Assembly: GCA_026874595.1 (NCBI GenBank)
Contig: CM049313.1
Span: forward strand, 75,320,659 to 75,384,658
Length of the DNA: 64,000 nt
Direction of reading: 5' to 3'
Source: Sipunculus nudus
Lineage: Eukaryota; Annelida; Sipuncula; Golfingiida; Sipunculidae
The notes under the pieces were generated by a model that did no database searches, was not told where the DNA came from, and saw nothing but the letters and a program-made list of their open reading frames with translations. Positions 23,076 through 34,768 of this stretch are shown piece by piece. Position 1 is the first letter of the stretch. Every line of letters begins with the position of its first letter. The position numbers were made by a program, and so were the translations under genes.

Positions 23076-25670
23076 AACTAGACATTTCTTGGCACCGCAG
23101 GTGCCAGAGTATCCCCAGACATAGTAGCCCCCCCCCTTTAAGAACAGACCCCCATTTTTAGCAGCATATACTGACACTTGGCATATTTATTGTTTCTTCC
23201 ATCTAACAATCCACAATCTTGTTGAAGATATTGGTCCTGTGACCTTGATCTTTTTACAGATGTGTCCTGTGACCTTGACCTTTGACCTCATGACCCCAAA
23301 ATCAATTTGGGTCTTGCTTTTCCAATGGGACATATGCAAGTCAAGTTTGAAATCTATACATCAATAAAGCAGGAATGATCATCCAGAAACTAATTTTTTT
23401 TAACAGGTGGCTCCTGTGACCTTCACCTTTGACCTTGTGACCTTAAATTGATAGTTTTCTTCCTCTCTTTACAGGAGAACTATATGTGCAAGATGGAAGA
23501 TCTGAGATGAAATGTTTGGCTGAAAATGCATCCACATCTTTTTAAAGATGTGTCCTGTGACCTTGACCTTTGACCTCATGACTCCAAAATCAATTCAGGT
23601 CTTGCTTTTCCAATGGGACATATACAAGTCAAGTTTGAAAACCATACATCAATAAAAGCAGGAATTATCATCCAGAAACTAATTTTTGGACAGATGGCTC
23701 CTGTGACCTTCACCTTTGACCTTGTGACCTCAAAATTGATAGGGTTTTTTCACTCTTGGCAGGTGAACTATATGTACAAGATGAAAGATCTGAGATGAAT
23801 TGTTTGGCTGAAAATGCATCCACAATCTTTATAAAGATGTGTCCTGTGACCTTGACCTTTGACCTCATGACCCCAAAATCAATTAGGGTCTTGCTTTTCC
23901 AATGGGTCAAATACAAGTCAAGTTTGAAATCCATACATCAATAAAAGAAGGAATTATCATCCAGAAACTAATTTTTGGACAGATGGCTCCTGTGACCTTC
24001 ATCTTTGACCTTGTGACCTCAAAATTGATAGGGTTCTTCCTCTCTTGGCAGGTGAACTAAGTGTGCAAGATGAAAGATCTGAGATGAAATGTTTGGCTGA
24101 AAATGCATCCACATCTTTTTAAAGATGTGTCCTGTGACCTTGACCTTTGACCTCATGACTCCAAAATCAATCCAGGTCTTGCTTTTCCAATGGGACATAT
24201 ACAAGTCAAGTTTGAAATCCATACATCAATTAAAGCAGGAATTATCATCCAGAAACTAATTTTTGGACAGATGGCTCCTGTGACCTTCACCTTTGACCTT
24301 GTGACCTCAAAATTGATAGGGGTCTTCCACTCTTAGCAGGTGAACTATATGTGCAAGATGAAAGATCTGTGATGAATTATTTGGCTGAAATTGCATCCAC
24401 AACCTTTTTAAAGAGGTTCCCTGTGACCTTGACCTTTGACCTCATGACCCCAAAATCAATTCGGGTCTTGCTTTTCCAATGGGTCAAATATAAGACAAGT
24501 TTGAAATCCATACATCAATAAAAGAAGGAATTATCATCCAGAAACTAATTTCTGGACAGATAGCTCCTGTGGCCTTGACCTTTGACCTTGTGACCCCAAA
24601 ACTGATAGGGGTCTTCCTCTATTGGCAGATGACTTATATGTGCAAGATGAAAGGTCTGAGATGAAATGTTTGGCTGAAAATGCATCCACAATCTTTTTAA
24701 AGATGTGTCCTGTGACCTTGACCTTTGACCTCATGACCCCAAAATCAATTGGAGTTTTGCTTTTTCAATGGGACATATATAAGTCAAATTTGCAATCAAT
24801 ACATCAATAAAAGCAGGAATTATCATCCAGAAACTAATTTTTGGACAGATAGCTCCTGTGGCCTTGACCTTTGACCTTGTGACCCCAAATTTTATATGGA
24901 TCATCCACTATTGGCAAGTGAGCTATATATTCAAGATGGAAGACCTGGGATGAAAGTTTGGCTTAAAATGCATCCACAGTATCTTTTAAAATGCCAGTCC
25001 AGTGACCTTGACCTTTGACCTCATGACCCTAGAACCTATAGGGTTCTTACTTTAGTGGTGGGCCATACATAAGTCATGTTTGAAATCCGTATGGCTATCA
25101 ACACTGGAGATATCATAAGAGGTGTGTGATTTTCACCATATATGGCAATATTCAAGGTCAAGGCCACTATCATAGTAAAGGTCATGACCCATTTTTAAAT
25201 AAACATCATCCCATAACCCATACCTATGTATATGCATAATATAAAAGAAATCTGTCCATTAGTTTTTGACTTATAATGCTCACAGTACTGTAAGGTGGCA
25301 ATTTTGGGGGTATTAAACGGCGTGAAAACAAGTAAAGAATAATAGGTGGCGCCACCAGTTTCTGGAACATGACAACCCTATCCATGATCTTCCATCAGCT
25401 TGATTTTGGGATAAATCCATGCAAGATTTCTTGAGATATTAAAGAATTTGTGTGATTTTCCCCAAAATTGGACCTATTCAAGGTCAAGGACACTCTCCTA
25501 GTAAAGGTCATGACCTCATTTTAAATAGGCGTCGTCCTCTTACCCATATCTATACATATACCAAGTTTGGTAAAGTTCCGTGAAAAGTTTTTTGGGTTAT
25601 CGCGCCAACGGCGGCGGCGGGGGGACCGGTATGAAAACATAGTATCCCCCGACTTTGTCTGGGGATACAA
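23076..25670 (+). mobile_element. Family B pearl/HINE-like element, full copy 1
   Basis: Begins AACTAG, with stem-loop GGCACC-GCA-GGTGCC (23091-23105), the subterminal motif GTATCCCCAGAC (23109-23120) and a C run. The core is a tandem array with a dimeric period of about 289 bases. The phrase TGACCTTGACCTTTGACCT recurs exactly at 23270, 23558, 23847, 24135, 24424, 24713 and 25003, with a related TGACCTTCACCTTTGACCT in between. A GGTGGCGCCACC lies near 25346. The right end is a GGC-rich run (about 25610-25622) and a hairpin at 25642-25668 with a TTT loop, whose right arm GTCTGGGGATAC is the exact complement of the 5' motif. Confidence 0.8.
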
Positions 25671-26039
25671 ATACAGATATATATCATTAATGGCAAATTC
25701 TTGAATTCAGTTGAGTAGGGATACCAATAATTATAATCCATGTACAGTTGTCTTTATAAAGCCACAGAGAGCTGAATATCCATGATTGTAACATTGCATG
25801 GTATGATGAATAACTTAAGTCATAAATCTAAATTTTTTAAAAGCTTTAAAAAAAACTTAACCAAATATAACCTGAAATCTAAATGTCCAGTGGCATGATG
25901 TAATGGATGCTGATAAACTGGTGCCAGGCTAGATGTAACAGCATCACACAGCTAACATATATGGTAAAATGACTCAATTCAATCTACCATAGTTCAGCCA
26001 AAATTCATTCATGTGGAACCATTAATGACAATTATTATA
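25671..26039. other. AT-rich segment between B and H core
   Basis: No recognised feature; presumably interior sequence of the interrupted H element. Confidence 0.35.
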
Positions 26040-27007
26040 AGAATTATTGTAGGGATTATTCTTGTAAAATATTTAACAAAATGGCTTCAGTGGCATCAGT
26101 CGAAAAACGTTTCGCAAGTTTATAACTCATATAGGAAGATACAGCAAACTGGCTAAGTTCAGCTTCCCGTAACTCAGCCAAAAAGCACTGAACCAAAATC
26201 ATTTGAACAAATTTGAATTATCAACATCTGATGATAATTAATGTGTGAGATTTAAGAATTTGGCCCAGTGGTTTTTTGAGAAGAAGATCTTTGTAGCCAC
26301 TGAGCTAAAATGGGCTGTTATGGCATATGGCTAAATTCAGCTTCCCATAACTTAGCCAAAAGTCACTGAAAAGAGACCATTTGAACAAACTTCAGAAAGT
26401 ACTACCCTAGGATCATTTCTGTGCGATATTAAACATTTTGGCCATATGGTTTAAGAGAAGAAGTTTTTTGTAGCCCTCAGTGTGATACAGGCACTAATGA
26501 CCCCGTACAAAAAAGGCCGATGCAGGTGGCGCCACCACTACCTCAATTTAAGATATGACATATGTGACCAACATTGGCATAAAAATTTAGTGATGATAGC
26601 TCCAGCTGTTTCTGAGATTTAAATTTTAATATGCTTTTTTGCACAGTTAACAAAGTTCAACCTCCTGTAACTCAGCCAAAAATCTCCAAACTGGAACCAT
26701 TCGAACAAACTTGAGAAAGATTGTTCCAGGGATCATTTCTGTGAAATATTGGACAATTTGGCTGGACAGTTTCGGAGAAGAAGATTTTTAAAGCTTTTTT
26801 AGCTTTTTCCCTATAAAATCTAAGAAAATGCAGTTAGAAAAAAATAAACAAAATCCGATATAGTTTTTTGAATGACTGATTATTTGCAAAAAATTTGGTG
26901 ATGCTAGCTCCTGCCGTTTTTGAGATAGCTATGGTTAACGTACAGACGACGCACGACGCACGACACACGACGCCGCACTATCGCATAAGCTCACAGGTTC
27001 ACTAAAA

Positions 27008-27524
27008 ATTTAATAGATTTTGATCTTATTTTGGGTATACAATCTAATTTTGATTAATTCAAGTTATATTACTGGAAAATAAGTCCACAGCTTTAACATG
27101 TTTTGTGTTAAGTGATCAAATATCTTTCCTGACTTTTTACAAAATGCTTTATGTTTGGGCCCATAACTTTTTTAAATTATATAATACAGACATAATTTCA
27201 GGCATGTACATAGGAACTATATAGGGGAATATTAATGGTAAACATGAGGAAAAACAGATGAGTAGTTTTGATATTAGGCAGTCCTGAAGTGTGAAAATAG
27301 GTTTTTAATAAAAAATTGAGGTTTTTCCTTAATTTCTCAAAGGAACAAAGTCGCAAAGACCCAGTTTTCAGCTTGGTAGGAGATCTTGGGGACATCTAAC
27401 ATTATGCTGAATTTTGGATTCCTAGGTCTTTCGGTTTCAAAACATCTACAGACGGACAGATGGAGGGACGACGGACAATGGACCACGACTATAGCTCAGA
27501 TGACTTACAGTCAGCTGAGCTAAT
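27008..27524 (+). mobile_element. Family F element, copy 3, right part
   Basis: Resumes F at TTTAATAGATTTTGATC (equivalent to about 12328 of copy 2) and runs to the F 3' end: GACTATAGCTCAGATGAC, then CAGTCAGCTGAGCTAA near 27487-27522. Together with 20372-21527 it makes one F element interrupted by H. Confidence 0.7.
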
Positions 27525-27834
27525 AAATAATAAATAACTTTCTGTAGGTTGAAAGGAAAATATTCAATAGAGGGTATGTAGAGTGTTCCAGGACGTAACC
27601 TGTCAAATACTGTTACATTAAGCTGAACTGTACTTGCTTGTGCAACATAAGTTGAAAGCATACATGTATGTTATTTAGTAAGTGGATTTCCCAGCGTAAG
27701 GTTAGAATTTAAAAATGAATAATTTGCTAGGTAATTGCAACTGTGCATAAATGCACAATTGTACACAAAAGTGCATGCATATCATCATATGGGCTTCCAT
27801 AAACTGTCCATCACTATAAAGCAAATAAATAATA
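27525..27834. other. Spacer without recognised feature
   Basis: No gene or repeat end identified. Confidence 0.45.
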
Positions 27835-28998
27835 AAACTAGAATACGGGTATCCGCCTAAATCAGAGTGGAACTTGTGAAGTGAGGCATGGATTGAGTGG
27901 CAAGGGGAAACAGAGTGAAGTGTTACATATTAGCATGGATGTCTGCAGCCAAATTGTGTATGTAGGTTGCGCCACCTACCATAAAATCCAGAAAGCCGTC
28001 CAAGTTGTATACATATGCAAAATTTAAGGCAGATAAGTCAAACCACTACATGTATATGAGTGATTTTCGCCCTTGGCAGACAAACAGATGGACGCTGTGC
28101 AAAAATGGTTGCAGGTGGCGCCACCAGTTTTTGCGTATGATAAAGAGCTATGTGAGAACTATACACATGCAAAACTTTGGCCCAATCGGTCAAACGGTTC
28201 CCAAGATATGAGCTTGGATATCTGCTGCATAAACTAGAATGTAGGTGGCACCACCTGTCATAAAATCAAGAGAGCTGTCGGGGATGTATAAACCTGCAAA
28301 ATTTTAGGCAGATATGTCAAACCACTGCCGAGATATGAGTGATTTTATCCCATGGCAGACAAATAGAAGGGAGCTGTGCAAAAATGGCTGCAGGTGGCGC
28401 CACCAGTAAGTCAATGATAAAGATCTATGTGAGATCTATACACATGCAAAATTTTGGCCCAATCGGTCAAACGGTTCCCGAGATATGAGCTTGGATGTCT
28501 GCAGCGTAAACTTGAATGTAGGTGGCGCAACCTGTCATAAAACCAGAAAAGCTATCCAGGATGTATACGCATGCTGAATTTCAGGTGAATTAGTCAAACC
28601 ACTGCAGAGATATGAGTGATTTTAACCCAAGGCAGACGAACAGATGCACACTGTGCAAACATGGTTGCAGGTGGCACCACCATTTTTTATGTATCTTATA
28701 AAGCTCTCCAAGGGCTACATTTGTGCAAAAAATTTTCCTGATCGGTCAAACGGTTCCCGAGATATGTGGGTTTATGTGTGGAAACAGACGCACAAACAGA
28801 CACAGAGCGCAGAGGAAAGGTCAGAGGTCAAAACAAAATCGGGGCGCAGCAGTTCACATGTGACCCGAACATAATCCCGGGTTTCGTAAAATTCCACCCA
28901 GCGGTTACGGAGGAGTTCTCTGGACACCTACGCGGCGGTTGGGGCGGCGGTGGGCTGAAAACATAGTATCCGCAAAACTCTGTTTTGGCGGATACAAT
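27835..28998 (+). mobile_element. Family A pearl/HINE-like element, copy with deleted 5' hairpin
   Basis: Starts AACTAGAATACGGGTATCCGCC. Compared with 36882, the GTAGTCG/CGACTAC stem-loop is missing, but the subterminal GTATCCGC is kept. The core has A monomers with GGTGGCGCCACC or variants (about 28115, 28246, 28395, 28521, 28671). The right end has a GGC-rich run (about 28931-28951) and the GTATCCGC / GCGGATAC hairpin (about 28967-28994). Confidence 0.7.
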
Positions 28999-28999
28999 T

Positions 29000-29692
29000 A
29001 AAACAAGGGTCCCATGGGTCACTCAGCTGAATTTTGTTAAATTTTAGCAAATGCAACATGAACTTCTATTTTTTTTACATATAAATGCCTTGCTATTTTG
29101 TGATAATCAAATACTAAATATATGAATGCAACACAGATACCAGATGGCACTTTTGGACTACATTAAATTTAAGATGCAGGAGCCTCTCATGATCAAATAT
29201 TTGAAAAGATTTCTGTATTTTAACTATGTGAAAGCAATACATGTTTAAATACCCACTAGGAATATATGAAACCTCTAAAATATAGAATAAGGAAGGAAGT
29301 GGAGATCATCTGTTGTATAATAATACACATTTTATTTATTGACTTTAATAAAGTACTGTAAAAAAAAATTAGAATTGTACATCTTCAAGTGAGCATAAAC
29401 AAAATCTAATAAGTATATATTTTAATTTGTAATACACACATTAAACCATTTAATTGTGCAATTAGCATGGTCAATTGAGGTTTTTCCTTAATATCTTGGG
29501 ATACTAAGACCTAGTGACCCAATTTGTGGTATTGTAGGAGATTTTGGGGACATCAAACTGTATGCAAAATTTTGGATTTACAGGTCAAATGGTTCCAAAA
29601 CGTGCCCTGTTAACAGCTGGCCGGATGGACAACTGACAAAGGACCATGACTATAGCTTAGATGACTTATAGTCAGCAGGCTAAAACCTTTTT
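29000..29692 (+). mobile_element. Family F-related element, short divergent copy
   Basis: The left end ACAAGGGTCCCATGGGTCAC, then TCAGCTG, begins immediately after the A element ends. The right end has GACTATAGCTTAGATGAC, then TTATAGTCAGCAGGCTAAAA. The middle is short and diverged, sharing only the last 230 bases with F proper. It is probably an internally deleted F subfamily member. Confidence 0.55.
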
Positions 29693-29861
29693 TTTTTAGT
29701 GGAATATTCTGTCAAATATTACAATACACAATGTTCAAAAGTGTGCTTGACCACTATCATTGGTCTTTAAGCAGTCCAAATAGTGTACATTCTGTAAAGT
29801 ATGACCATATAAATCCAATTATTTAAAACTTTTTTAAATAAAAAATCAACAACCCTGGGTA

Positions 29862-30075
29862 CAGAAGTTATAAATGTCATGTATTGAGGAATCAATGGTG
29901 CAAATTGAATGAGGTTCAGAAGTAAGTTATAATGTCATGCAATGATAAGTAAATTTAGTTAACTGAAATTTGGTATAGTTTTAGTTATAATGTCTTGTGA
30001 TGATGAGTCAATTGAGTTTATTGAAATTTTGTACAGAGATTATAATGTCATATACAGAAGTTAAAATGTCATGAG
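29862..30075 (+). repeat. Degenerate ~60-bp tandem repeat, second array
   Basis: Carries GTCATGTATTGAGGAATCAA and GTCATGCAATGATAAGTAAA units like those at 20040-20365, about three to four copies. Confidence 0.65.
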
Positions 30076-31429
30076 GAGTTTTTCAATATCCAAATGGAGA
30101 TTGCTGCTTGTAAAAATATTGAGGAATCTTGGTAAAATTTAGCTTGGGACAGATCCTGAGGATAGGAAGAGATCATTTTAAAGTTGGTCAAGATCAGGAT
30201 GCCAGTAAAATAGGTTTCTATGCTAGAACACAAATATCACTTTTGGGGGGGGGGGAGTGCACACAGGAACAAGGGACCCATGGGTCACTGTGCTCAGCTG
30301 AAGTTGACCTTGAAGGTTAAAATCTAAAATACTATAAAATGGAGATAAAGTGTGAGAGGAAGAAGGAATATAGGCCATGGTTGGTTTATGTGATTTGTTT
30401 GTACTGATGAGCGAGAAATTGTTGCAAATAATATTTTGTGACCTGAACATGTGTTTCCTAATGTTGAAACTGAAGCATGTGTGTAGTTTGTGAACAAATG
30501 ATCTGCACTATTATCATTATCATTAGTTGGCTTTTTCATTAACTGTTGACATTTCAGTAGTTTACACATTTGTTTTATTGAATCTATTTTTTGTATTATA
30601 TATATTATTAAATATTTAGGTATTTCTTATTTTATGAAATGTATACAGTTGAAATATAACTAGTTAACAACATACATACAGGGCAAACAAAGCCTGATCT
30701 CCGTTCTGCTGAGGCAGGAAAATAATGAACAAATGTTTGTATAAGATCCTCATTTTATTATCACGTCAATTTTTTATGAGTTTATATTTCTATACATTTC
30801 AAATATAACATATATATCTGAATATAAAAGGTGTTTCATAATTCTCAATTGCATCATCATAAATCTCAATCTTGTCAGATAACACCACGTCATGCATACA
30901 CATGTTTATTTATTTTTTACCACCAAAAATATTTTTTTAAACTGCAAAACAATAAATATCTTAAAATAATACCTGATTTAGATTTCATAATTTTAAATTG
31001 TAGCTTTATTTATCAACAATGTGCTGCATGTTTTATAAATTTAAGCATACTGATGGGTTTAATAATATTTGTTAAAATCATTTAAAAGAAAATTGATTTC
31101 TTTAAAAATGCTACATTATCACAACATGGCATCTTCTGGATTACACCCTGAATTATTTTTTCAAGAAAAGTTTTGTATATTGGTGTGGAAACAGCATTAC
31201 AATTAAGGAGATTCAGTGAGACAATAACAATTACTGCATAACACTTGGTCGGTTGGATTTGGCGGGGGGGGGGGGGGGGATTGGGATGGTGATATGAAAA
31301 TAACTGTACACCCGTCACAGCAGGGGATCTCCCCCAGTGACTTTAACAAATCAGAAACCCTGGTATAGCTGACTTCCAGTGACCTGGAGTTGGACCCTGC
31401 ATCTGTAATCTGTAATAGAGCCTAAAGAA
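30076..31429. other. Spacer; F 5' stub at 30262-30302 and poly-G at 31263
   Basis: A solitary F-type left end (ACAAGGGACCCATGGGTCAC, then TGCTCAGCTG) occurs at 30262-30302 without a clear right end. A G run of more than 15 bases begins near 31263. No coding exon recognised. Confidence 0.45.
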
Positions 31430-33149
31430 AACTAGATGTGTCGGAACGACACGAATGCCCCCGCCTGGGGCAAATTAGAAACTTTTTGAAAAATTGTTCA
31501 GGAGGTGTTGTATTGTCAAAAGTAGGTCAACAAGGGCAAAATGCAAACTCGATCTGTAACGGGTCATTATCAAGCATCACAACAAAAATCAGGCCAGAAT
31601 CTGCAGGCACTGAGAAAAAAAGTCCATACATGTGCATTTTCCATAAAAATTTCTGTCTTTCATGAAATTTTCTATGTTAAGGAGCCGTGAAACAAACAAA
31701 AATAGGTCAACTGGGATGAAACGCAAACTCGATCTGTAACTGTCATTATCTGCCCACACAAAAAATCAGGGTGGTATCTGCATGCAGGCATTGAGGAAAC
31801 AAAGTCAGTACATATGCATTTGTTATGAAAATTTCTATTTTTCATGAAACTTTCTATGTTCAGGAACAGTCAAATGGTCAAAAGTAGGTCAACTGGGACA
31901 AAACAAGAATTCGATCTGTAACTGGTCATTATCTGCCTACACACCAAAAATCAGGCCCATATCTGCAGGGAAGGCGAAAAAAAAGTCCATACATGTGAAC
32001 TTTTTTATGAAATTTTCTATGTTAGAGCACCGTCAAACGGCCAAAGTAGGTCAACTGGGACAAAACGTGAACTCGATCTGTAACTGGCCATTATCTGCCC
32101 ACACACCAAAAATAAGGCCAATATCTGCAGGTATTGCGAAAAAAAATCTGTACATGTGTATTTGTCATGAAAGTTCATATTTTTCATGAAATTTTCTATG
32201 TTCAGGAGCCGTAAAACGGTCAAAAATAGGTCAACCGGGACAAAACACAAACTCCATCTGTAACTGGTCTATATCTGCCCACACACCAAAAATCAGGCCA
32301 ATATCTGCAGGCATTGTGAAAAAAAGTCCGTACATGTGAATTGTCATAAAAGTTCATATTTTTCATGAAATTTTCTATGTTCAGGAGCCTTAAAATGGTC
32401 AAAAATAGGTCAACTGGGACAAAACGCGAACTCGATCTGTAACTGGTTTATATCTGCCCACACACAAAAAATCAGGCCAATATCTGCAGGCATTGTGAAA
32501 AAAAGTCCGTACATGTGAATTGTCATGAAAGTTCATATTTTTCATGAAATTTTCTTTGTTCAGGAGCCTTAAAACGGTCAAAAATAGGTCAACTGGGACA
32601 AAACGCGAACTCGATCTGTAACTGGTCTATATCTGCCCACACACAAAAAATCAGGCCAATATCTGCAGGCATTGCAAAAAAAAGTGCGTACATGTGTATT
32701 TGTCATGAAAATTTCTATTTTTCATGAAATTTTCTAAGTTAACGAGGCATAAGACGTTCAAAAGAAGGTCAACCAGGACGAAACGCGAACTCGATCTGAA
32801 ACTGGTCATTATCTGCCCACACACAAAAAATCAGGCCAATATCTGCAGGCACTGCGAAAAAAAAGTCCGTACATGTGTATTTAACATGAAAATTCATATT
32901 TTTCATGAAATTTTCTATGTTCAGGAGCCGTAAAACGGTCAAAAATAGGTCAACCAGAACGAAACGCAAACTCGATCTGTAACTGGTCTATATCTGCCCA
33001 CACACCAAAAATCAGGCTAATATCTGCAGGCATTGCGAAAAAAAGTCTGTACAACTGTTTGATTTCAGAATGACGGAATGACAGAAGGACGGAATGACGG
33101 ACATGGGTAAAACTATATGCCCAGGCCACTTTGTGGCGGGGGCATAAAA
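31430..33149 (+). mobile_element. Family C pearl/HINE-like element with nine ~180-bp monomers
   Basis: Begins AACTAGAT, stem-loop GTGTCG-GAA-CGACAC, then ATGCCCCCGCC. The core is a tandem array whose landmark CTCGATCTGTAAC (or a close variant) follows GGTCAA starts near 31526, 31705, 31887, 32048, 32228, 32408, 32587, 32769 and 32948. Spacing is 179-182 bases except one 161-base unit. A GACGGAATGACGG-type run precedes a 3' hairpin at 33117-33145 (ATGCCCAGGCCAC-TTT-GTGGCGGGGGCAT), whose right arm is complementary to the 5' motif. Small minus-strand frames here repeat with the monomer and are not genes. Confidence 0.8.
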
Positions 33150-33154
33150 ACCAA

Positions 33155-33483
33155 TAAATAGCCTAATTTTCAAGCTTTTATTTTCAAATTTCAGATTTAA
33201 ACAAATTAAATACTTATGTTTACATGCTGTGAAAATTAAATCAATGGTACTTACAGGAAAAAATGTGCCATGGTCAAAGTTCGGCAAAATTTAAGGTACT
33301 GATTTTATTTCAATGCTAATAACTTAAAAAATTTACAAAATTCAGATCTAATTTTGGGTAAACAATTGAATCTTAATTAAACATAGTTATATACTTGGGA
33401 AAATAGACTCTAATTTTTCATGTTGAGTGAGTAAATATTTTTCCAGTTTTTTACAAAGTCCATTATGTTTGGGCCCATAACTA
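33155..33483 (+). mobile_element. Family F element, copy 4, left part
   Basis: Matches F internal sequence (TAGCCTAATTTT, ATGTGCCATGGTCAAAGTTC, then TTATGTTTGGGCCCATAACT) and stops where an A element begins. F resumes at 34415. The F 5' end is absent. Confidence 0.7.
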
Positions 33484-33484
33484 A

Positions 33485-34412
33485 AAGAAACTAGAATACA
33501 GGTAGTCGACAAGCGACAGAGTGTATCCGCCAGAATCAGAGTAGGACAGGTGAAGTGAGGCATGGATTGAGTGGCAAAAGGAAAAAGAGTTAGATGTGTT
33601 ACATATTAGCATGGATGTCTGCCACATAAACATGATTGTAGGTGGCCCCACCTGTAATTTGAATGTGAAACTACCCAAGATGTATACACATGCAAAATTT
33701 CAGGTGGAAAAGTCAAACCACTGCCAAGAGATGAGTGATTTTATTCCTCAGCAGACAAACAGATGTACACTGGGCAAAAATGATTGCAGGTGGCACCACA
33801 AGTTTCTTGTATGATAAAGAGCTATGAGAGATCTTAACACATGCAAATTTTCAGGAAGATAAGTTAAAATAGTCCGGAGATAAAAGCATGGATATCTGCA
33901 GCGTGAACGTGAATGTAGGTGGCGCCACCTGTTATAAAATCAAGAAAGCTATCCAGGATGTATACGCATGCCAAATTTCAGGTGAATTAGTCAAACCACT
34001 GCAGAGACATGAGTGATATATGAGTGATATGAGCAGATGAACAGATACATGCACACTGTGCAAACATGGTTGCAGGTGGTGTCAACATTTTTTGTGTATG
34101 TTATAAAGCTATCCAAGGGCTACATTTGTACAACATTTTTTTCCTGATTGGTCAAACAAGTCCGAAGATATGTGGGTTAATGTGTCAAAACAGACGCACA
34201 GATGGACGCACTGGAGAGAGGAAAGGTCAAAGGTCAATGCCAGTCAGTTAGGCACCAGTTCACATGTGACCCGATAATTGGTGTAAGTTTCATGAAAATC
34301 AGTCCAGTAGTCTCACAGGAGTTCTCTGGACACTAGCGCGGTGGCAGCGACGCGGGCAGCGGAACCTGATAAAAAACATGGTATCCGCAAAACTTTGTTT
34401 TGGCGGATACAG
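33485..34412 (+). mobile_element. Family A element inserted in F copy 4
   Basis: Left end AACTAGAATACAGGTAGTCG with GTATCCGCC; right end a GCGG-rich segment and hairpin GTATCCGC / GCGGATAC (about 34381-34409). Core monomers carry GGTGGCGCCACC (about 33919) and variants. A direct repeat AGGTCAAAGGTCA lies near 34226. Confidence 0.7.
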
Positions 34413-34414
34413 TT

Positions 34415-34768
34415 ATACTAAACAGACTTAATTTATGGCATGTTCATAGGAACTATGTAGAGGAGTATTCATGGTAAATATGAGGAAAAACAGATGAGTG
34501 GTTTTGATATAAGCAGTCCTGAAGTGTGAAAATAGGTTTTAAATAAAAAAATTTAGGTTTTTCCTTAATTTCTCAAAGGAACAAAGTCGCAAAGACCCAG
34601 TTTTTGGCTTGGTAGGAGATCTTGGGGACATCTATCATTATCCTGAATTTTGGATTCCTAGGTCTTAGTTTCAAAACGTGCCACATCTAGGGACAGACGG
34701 ACAGATAGATGGTGAAAGACAATGGACCACAGCTATAGCTCAGATGACTTATAGTCAGCTGAGCTTAA
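34415..34768 (+). mobile_element. Family F element, copy 4, right part
   Basis: Continues F from GACTTAATTTATGGCATGT (compare 6312) to GCTATAGCTCAGATGAC, then TTATAGTCAGCTGAGCT. With 33155-33483 it forms a single F copy split by A. Confidence 0.7.

Larger units (their letters stand above)
21528..27007 (+). mobile_element. Family H element, copy 2, inserted in F and itself carrying A and B
   Basis: Left end: stem-loop AGGCC-TACA-GGCCT (21531-21544) and GAACCTGTG (21553-21561). Right end: CACAGGTTC (26992-27000) then ACTAAAAA, exactly complementary to the left motif. H sequence shared with 1095-2898 is visible at 21545-21680, 22500-22975 and about 26040-27000. Between these lie an A-type core (21722-22495) and a complete B element (23076-25670). 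Removing 21528-27007 restores a continuous F sequence across the join. Confidence 0.6.

Noticed and set aside
23613-24810. Several 60-75 codon ORFs on both strands
   Set aside because: Repeated translations of the family B 289-base dimer.
31430-33149. CRISPR-like regular repeats, and minus-strand frames repeating an ENFMKNMNF-type peptide
   Set aside because: The whole 180-base monomer repeats, with no unique spacers, and the context is eukaryotic. The frames follow the monomer and stop in each one.
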